64,000 nucleotides of DNA from Williamsia limnetica. GTDB taxonomy: Bacteria > Actinomycetota > Actinomycetes > Mycobacteriales > Mycobacteriaceae. The translations under genes were made by a program, and so were the position numbers. Shown piece after piece: positions 60,135-64,000 of this stretch. The notes beneath the pieces are model-generated. The model was not told the origin of the DNA. It made no database searches and was given only the letters and a program-made list of their open reading frames with translations. Position 1 is the stretch's first letter. Every line of letters starts with the position of its first letter. The DNA lies in NCBI RefSeq assembly GCF_003217475.1, contig NZ_QJSP01000007.1, positions 124,001-188,000 on the forward strand, in the 5' to 3' direction.

Positions 60135-62890
60135 GACGTGATCTCCTCTGCGTGGGCATTGCCCAGGTAGGCCTCGGCCACGGAGCGGTCGTTTCGCACC
60201 TCGTCCGGAGTCCCGGACACGATCACCTTGCCGAAGTTGAGTACGTGGATGCGGTCACAGAGACCGAGCACAAATCCCATGTCGTGATCGACGAGCAGGA
60301 TACTGACGCCGCTGTCCCGAACTGCCCGCAATTGCTCTGCCAACCAACGGCTCTCAGATGTATCCAGGCCACCGGCGGGTTCGTCGAGCAACAACGCGGT
60401 CGGAGAGCCGACGAGTGCACGGGCGATCGAAACCAGTTGGCGCTGGCCTTGCGACAACTCGGATGCCGGCCGGTCCCGCACCGGATCCAGACCGAGCAGA
60501 GCGAACACAGCGTCGACTCTCGCCTCGTCGTTCATCTCCGAGACGCGGCCGTCGGCGGAACTCGCAGCCGTCAGTCCCACCTTGATGTTTTCGAGAACGC
60601 TCAGGTCGTCGTACAGCTCGATCGCCTGGAACGTCCGGCCGAGTCCGGCACGAATCCGTTTGTGGGGCACCAGCTTGTCGATCGACTTGCTGTTGAGCAC
60701 CACATCGCCGCTGTGTGGGGCGAATCCGCTGATCGCGTCGATCAGAGTGGTCTTGCCCGCGCCGTTGGGTCCGATCAGACCGACAACCGTGCCCTTGCCG
60801 ACCGAGAACGACACATTGTCCACCGCGACGACGCCGCCGTACCGCACCGACACGTTCCGCAGCTCGAGCACCGGAGGAGCGTCGGGATCGACCGCCGGAC
60901 GCTCGCGCGCCTGCACGTCGATCGCGGCGGCGGCGCCCGTCGCCGTGTCGTCGGGAGCCGTCGACCGGCTGCGCCACCTGGCTATCAGGGCGTGCACCGG
61001 CCCCACCACGCCCTCCGGGTTGAAGATCACGGTGAGTACCAGCAGCAGACTCGCCACCACCGGGTACCAGCCACTGACGGTGAACGCTTCGTCGATCACG
61101 ATGATCAGCAATCCGCCTGCGGCGGTGATACCTGCGAGGTTGCCTCCGGATACCGATGTGGCTCCCGCAAGATACACCGCGCCGAAGAGGATCAGGCCGT
61201 TGAGCGCGGAGAACGAGTCGAAGGTGACCGATTGCTGCTGATAGGCCAGCAACGAACCACCGAGTCCGGCAATGAACGCGGCGATCGCGAACGCTGCGAT
61301 CTTGATGACCGTCACGTTGACGCCCGCGGCAGCGGCCGAACGTTCGTTGGCCCTCACCGCCAGCATCTGTGCTCCGAGCTTGCTACGTCGAAGGACGGCG
61401 ACCCCGATACCGACGGAAATCAGGACGATGAGGCACAAGACCCCGAACCGCAGTCGTGGATACTCCAGCCCCGCACCGATTCCCAGGTCCCACCCGAAGA
61501 TCTTCGGGGCCGGCACCGCCTGACCCGCGGACCCGACGAAGTCGCTGTTACGGAACCACACGGCCTCCACCGCGTAGGCCATGGCGAGTGTGACCACCGC
61601 GACGGTGAGGCCTCGTATTCGCAATGCCGGCAGCCCGATGATGACACCGAGCACAGCAGCGATGAGCGCCGCGAGCAGAGGAGCGATCGGGAAAGGTATG
61701 TGGAGATCGGAGGTGAGCGGCCCTACCGTGAAGCCCGCGACGCCGGCGATCGTCAATTGCGCCAACGACACCTGGCCGGCATATCCGGTGACGACCACGG
61801 TCGAGAGCGCAACGATCGCCATGATCAAACTGACTATGAGTCCGGTGCGAAACCGGTCTTCCAGGAGAACAAGTCCCAGCAGCGCGATGACTCCGAACAC
61901 GATCGTGGTCCAGACCAGGTGCTCGGGTCGCGGCGCCCTGCCGAGGTTGCGCTCGATGACCGCCCCACGAGAGGGCAAAGGCTGAGCCCGGACCACGAGC
62001 AGCACCAGGATGATGATCAGTGGTACCAGTTCCGGCAGACCCGCCGACGGTAGCCAGTCGAACTTGGCAGCCAAGTTCTGCGCTTCGGACTGGAACATGC
62101 CGATGACGAGTCCGGCAACGGCTGCCACCACGATGAACTGGAATCGTGCCGCGATCGCCGCCGCCAAGGCGGGGACGATGAAGAGTGTGTACGCCACCGG
62201 CACCAGCGGAACGATGGGGGCGATGAGGATGCCGGCGAGACCAGCAACGGCCGAGCTGATCATCCAGTTGTAGATCGCCACCCGGTCCGGAGAGATACCA
62301 CTGAGGTAGGCACCACGCTCGCTCTCGGCAGCGGCCCGCGTCGCCAGACCGAACTTGGTGAACCGGAAGACAGCGGCGAGTAACACTGCGACCACGATCA
62401 CGGTGATGGCGAAGTATATGCGGTCAGAGGACACGCGGAAGTCACCTGCGGACCACACCTCCGTGGGGAAGATCGGGTCGACCGCGATGGGCGTGGTGCC
62501 GATCATCTGTGCGACCAGACCGCTGATGAGGAGCGAAATACCCAACGCTGCAACTGCCTTTGCGACGGGCGGTGCGGTGCGCAGGGGCCGGAACACGATC
62601 ACATACAGGAGTAGTCCGAGGATCGCGGCCATCGCGAGGGCGATCACCATCGCCGGCCACAGGCTCATCGGATCGCCGATGTCGACCGTGACGGGGAATC
62701 CCGGGACAAGGATCAGCAGCTCACCCTGCCGCAGGTACGCATAGGCATACGCGGTGTAGAGGGCGATCGAACCGGTTGCGAAGTTCAGGACGCCTGAACT
62801 CCGGTAGGTCATCACAACTGCGAGGGCGAGGGCGCCGAACACAGCCCCATTGCCGAGACCGAGCAAGAGAAATACGAGGTGTTGCGTCAT
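60131..62890 (-). CDS. fused LivH-LivM-LivG: permease-permease-ATPase of a branched-chain-type ABC transporter
   Basis: One 919-residue polypeptide from ATG 62890 (AAGGATCG upstream; frame open to 62995). Residues about 1-300 are LivH-like (LGLGNGAVFGALALAVVMTY, GLATRAAAESERGAYLSG). Residues about 310-640 are LivM-like (VVTGYAGQVSLAQLTIAGVAG, RSKLGAQMLAVRANERSAAAAG). After a Pro/Ala linker, residues about 670-919 are LivG-like with Walker A GPNGAGKTT, a variant signature LSQGQRQLVS and Walker B LLLDEPAGGLD. In most bacteria these are three genes. The junctions are in frame with no stop. LivF completes the transporter, giving one ATPase per fused chain and one free. Confidence 0.92.
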   Translation of the reverse strand: MTQHLVFLLLGLGNGAVFGALALAVVMTYRSSGVLNFATGSIALYTAYAYAYLRQGELLILVPGFPVTVDIGDPMSLWPAMVIALAMAAILGLLLYVIVFRPLRTAPPVAKAVAALGISLLISGLVAQMIGTTPIAVDPIFPTEVWSAGDFRVSSDRIYFAITVIVVAVLLAAVFRFTKFGLATRAAAESERGAYLSGISPDRVAIYNWMISSAVAGLAGILIAPIVPLVPVAYTLFIVPALAAAIAARFQFIVVAAVAGLVIGMFQSEAQNLAAKFDWLPSAGLPELVPLIIILVLLVVRAQPLPSRGAVIERNLGRAPRPEHLVWTTIVFGVIALLGLVLLEDRFRTGLIVSLIMAIVALSTVVVTGYAGQVSLAQLTIAGVAGFTVGPLTSDLHIPFPIAPLLAALIAAVLGVIIGLPALRIRGLTVAVVTLAMAYAVEAVWFRNSDFVGSAGQAVPAPKIFGWDLGIGAGLEYPRLRFGVLCLIVLISVGIGVAVLRRSKLGAQMLAVRANERSAAAAGVNVTVIKIAAFAIAAFIAGLGGSLLAYQQQSVTFDSFSALNGLILFGAVYLAGATSVSGGNLAGITAAGGLLIIVIDEAFTVSGWYPVVASLLLVLTVIFNPEGVVGPVHALIARWRSRSTAPDDTATGAAAAIDVQARERPAVDPDAPPVLELRNVSVRYGGVVAVDNVSFSVGKGTVVGLIGPNGAGKTTLIDAISGFAPHSGDVVLNSKSIDKLVPHKRIRAGLGRTFQAIELYDDLSVLENIKVGLTAASSADGRVSEMNDEARVDAVFALLGLDPVRDRPASELSQGQRQLVSIARALVGSPTALLLDEPAGGLDTSESRWLAEQLRAVRDSGVSILLVDHDMGFVLGLCDRIHVLNFGKVIVSGTPDEVRNDRSVAEAYLGNAHAEEITS

Positions 62891-63338
62891 CAGGGTGACG
62901 ATCCTTGTCATCGAAATCGGTCGAGTATCGCTTGACGATAGGACAGCAACCACACCGGTGTTCACGTTTTGAAAAAGTACGAACAGTTGTTTCATCTAAC
63001 TGTTTAGCAACCCGCAACCAAATGCTGGCGAGATTGCTGAGGAACACCTCATGAGCCGGCGAAGTGCCTGGCCCTACCGTTCGACGGGCGTGGTTTCCTA
63101 TACGATTGCGTCTAATCCTCTGCCTATATTGGGAAGCGTGTTTTGGGACGGCTGCTGCGGGTCGCAGGCGGGCGATCCGGGAGGTTGTTCTCGCGGCGTA
63201 CGGGCGCGGGAGGGAACCGACGACGCGGCGACGCTCCGTACCCAGCGGCGCAGCCCAGCCGTCCACCGGGCCGAAACCCCCGTTGACCGTTTCGGCCCGG
63301 TCAGCGGGGACTTCGGCCCGGTTGGCGAATTGCTCGCG
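62891..63338. other. intergenic region upstream of the liv genes with SDR terminator
   Basis: This 448-base gap separates two leftward genes. A perfect 12-bp hairpin CCGGGCCGAAAC (63266-63277)/GTTTCGGCCCGG (63289-63300) lies about 40 bases after the SDR stop, a probable terminator. A third TTCGGCCCGG copy occurs at 63312. The promoter for the transporter should lie between 62900 and 63100, where AT-richer sequence is found, but no single -10 is convincing. Confidence 0.5.
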
Positions 63339-64000
63339 TCAGTTGGTGACCAATTGGGCGACGAACCCGTCCGGTGCCGTGCCGTAGAGCAAGCGTGCGG
63401 CCTGGGTCAATTCGCCGCTATCGAGTTTGCCTCCGGCGCGGGCGCGATACCTCTCCGGCTTCTGGTTCCAGCCGATCATCCGGATCAACAGGTCTCCGTC
63501 GACCCGCAGGATCTGTCCGGTCAGCCAGGCGGCCTCGTCGGAAGCGAGCCACGCGACCACCGGCGAGCTCTGTCCGGGATCCAGGCTTGGATCATTGGCC
63601 TTCTCACCGGTGAAGACATCGGCGGACAACCGGGTCGCGGCCACCGGCGAAATCGCGTTGGCGGTGACGTTGTAACGCTCCATCTCCAGTGCAGTTGTCA
63701 GCGTGAGACCGACGATCGCGGCTTTGGCCGCGCTGTAGGCCGCCTGTCCCGCATTGCCTTTGAGCCCCGCGCCCGAGGTCGTGTTGATGATTCTGCCTCG
63801 GACGTCTGCGCCGGCCTTCGATTCGTTCCGCCAGTAATCGCAGGCGTGTTTGGTTACTGCGAAGGTACCTTTGAGATGTACCGAGACAACCGCATCCCAG
63901 TCTTCCTCGGTCATTCGGGTGATCAGCTTGTCGCGAACGATTCCGGCGTTGTTGACAACGATGTCGAGGCGGCCGAACTCGGCAACCGCCTGGGCGATGA
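63339..64000 (-). CDS. SDR oxidoreductase (N-terminus beyond window end)
   Basis: The last 220 residues of a classical SDR. The frame continues to the end of the window: AVAEFGRLDIVVNNAGIV precedes MTEEDWDAVVSVHLKGT. Catalytic Ser (NTTSGAG) and YSAAK are present. The C-terminal 40 residues (PERYRARAGGKLDSGELTQ) are an extension seen in some 300-residue SDRs of lipid metabolism. The cofactor motif lies outside. Confidence 0.92.
   Translation of the reverse strand, partial: IAQAVAEFGRLDIVVNNAGIVRDKLITRMTEEDWDAVVSVHLKGTFAVTKHACDYWRNESKAGADVRGRIINTTSGAGLKGNAGQAAYSAAKAAIVGLTLTTALEMERYNVTANAISPVAATRLSADVFTGEKANDPSLDPGQSSPVVAWLASDEAAWLTGQILRVDGDLLIRMIGWNQKPERYRARAGGKLDSGELTQAARLLYGTAPDGFVAQLVTN

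Noticed and set aside
60152-62053. A 633-codon plus-strand frame opposite the fused Liv gene.
   Set aside because: It is a shadow of a well-supported transporter; the sequence is rich in Arg, His and Asp without motifs.

Overview
The window reads as chromosomal DNA of a high-GC actinobacterium of the order Mycobacteriales. Gene order from about 0.5 to 43 kb closely follows the Mycobacterium tuberculosis Rv3644c-Rv3683 block: holB, adenylate cyclase, topA, cspA, helicase, tad locus, ssd, HAD hydrolase, acs, ephE, marP, nudix, tlpA, nth, crp, ridA, two ArsA-like ATPases, whiB4, ponA2, metallophosphoesterase. Inserted genes, the F420-dependent enzymes and the extra catabolic genes suggest a non-tuberculous genus such as Gordonia, Williamsia or a relative. 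The genus is an inference from recalled synteny, not a database result.

Region 1 (1-12.4 kb): a partial unknown gene, DNA polymerase III delta', a membrane class III adenylate cyclase, topoisomerase I, a conserved unknown, a cold-shock protein and an MrfA/Hrq1-type helicase that ends in a 20-bp tandem repeat. A Gln/Gly/Tyr-rich membrane protein and a secreted trypsin-like protease follow. Region 2 (12.4-17.6 kb): an MmpS-like secreted protein without a visible MmpL partner, then a complete actinobacterial tad (Flp pilus-type) operon read leftward, ssd-tadA-tadB-tadC-flp-tadE-tadE-like. Its tadE carries a +1 frameshift.

Region 3 (17.6-23.7 kb): two non-coding RNA candidates flank a HAD hydrolase. 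One is a 6C RNA with C-rich hairpin loops; the other is an Ms1/MTS2823-like RNA preceded by a near-consensus CRP site. A degenerate Fic-like protein, a GAF-LuxR regulator divergent from acs, and a SRPBCC protein follow. Region 4 (23.9-43.1 kb): envelope, redox, repair and cAMP functions (holin-like protein, EphE, MarP, Nudix, thioredoxin-like protein, Nth, CRP), a small CoA/amidohydrolase insertion, a HypB with no hydrogenase genes beside it, paired ArsA-like ATPases, WhiB4, PonA2 and tRNA-Pro(CGG).

Region 5 (43.2-52.3 kb): an FtsX-type ABC transporter divergent from a NarL-type two-component system, a gene-poor stretch, an MFS exporter with two operator-like repeats, and two decayed genes (its TetR repressor and a patatin-like phospholipase). 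Region 6 (52.3-64 kb): a catabolic block with a PPOX protein, two TetR regulators, three SDRs, a luciferase-like F420 enzyme, a TesB thioesterase, and a branched-chain-type ABC transporter in which LivH, LivM and LivG are fused into one polypeptide.

The window holds a cAMP source (cyclase), a cAMP receptor (CRP) and a probable CRP target (the Ms1-like RNA). Many genes are joined by 4-nt ATGA or GTGA overlaps, which helped choose starts and expose frameshifts. Several genes appear to be leaderless. Most convergent gene pairs are separated by long perfect or near-perfect hairpins.
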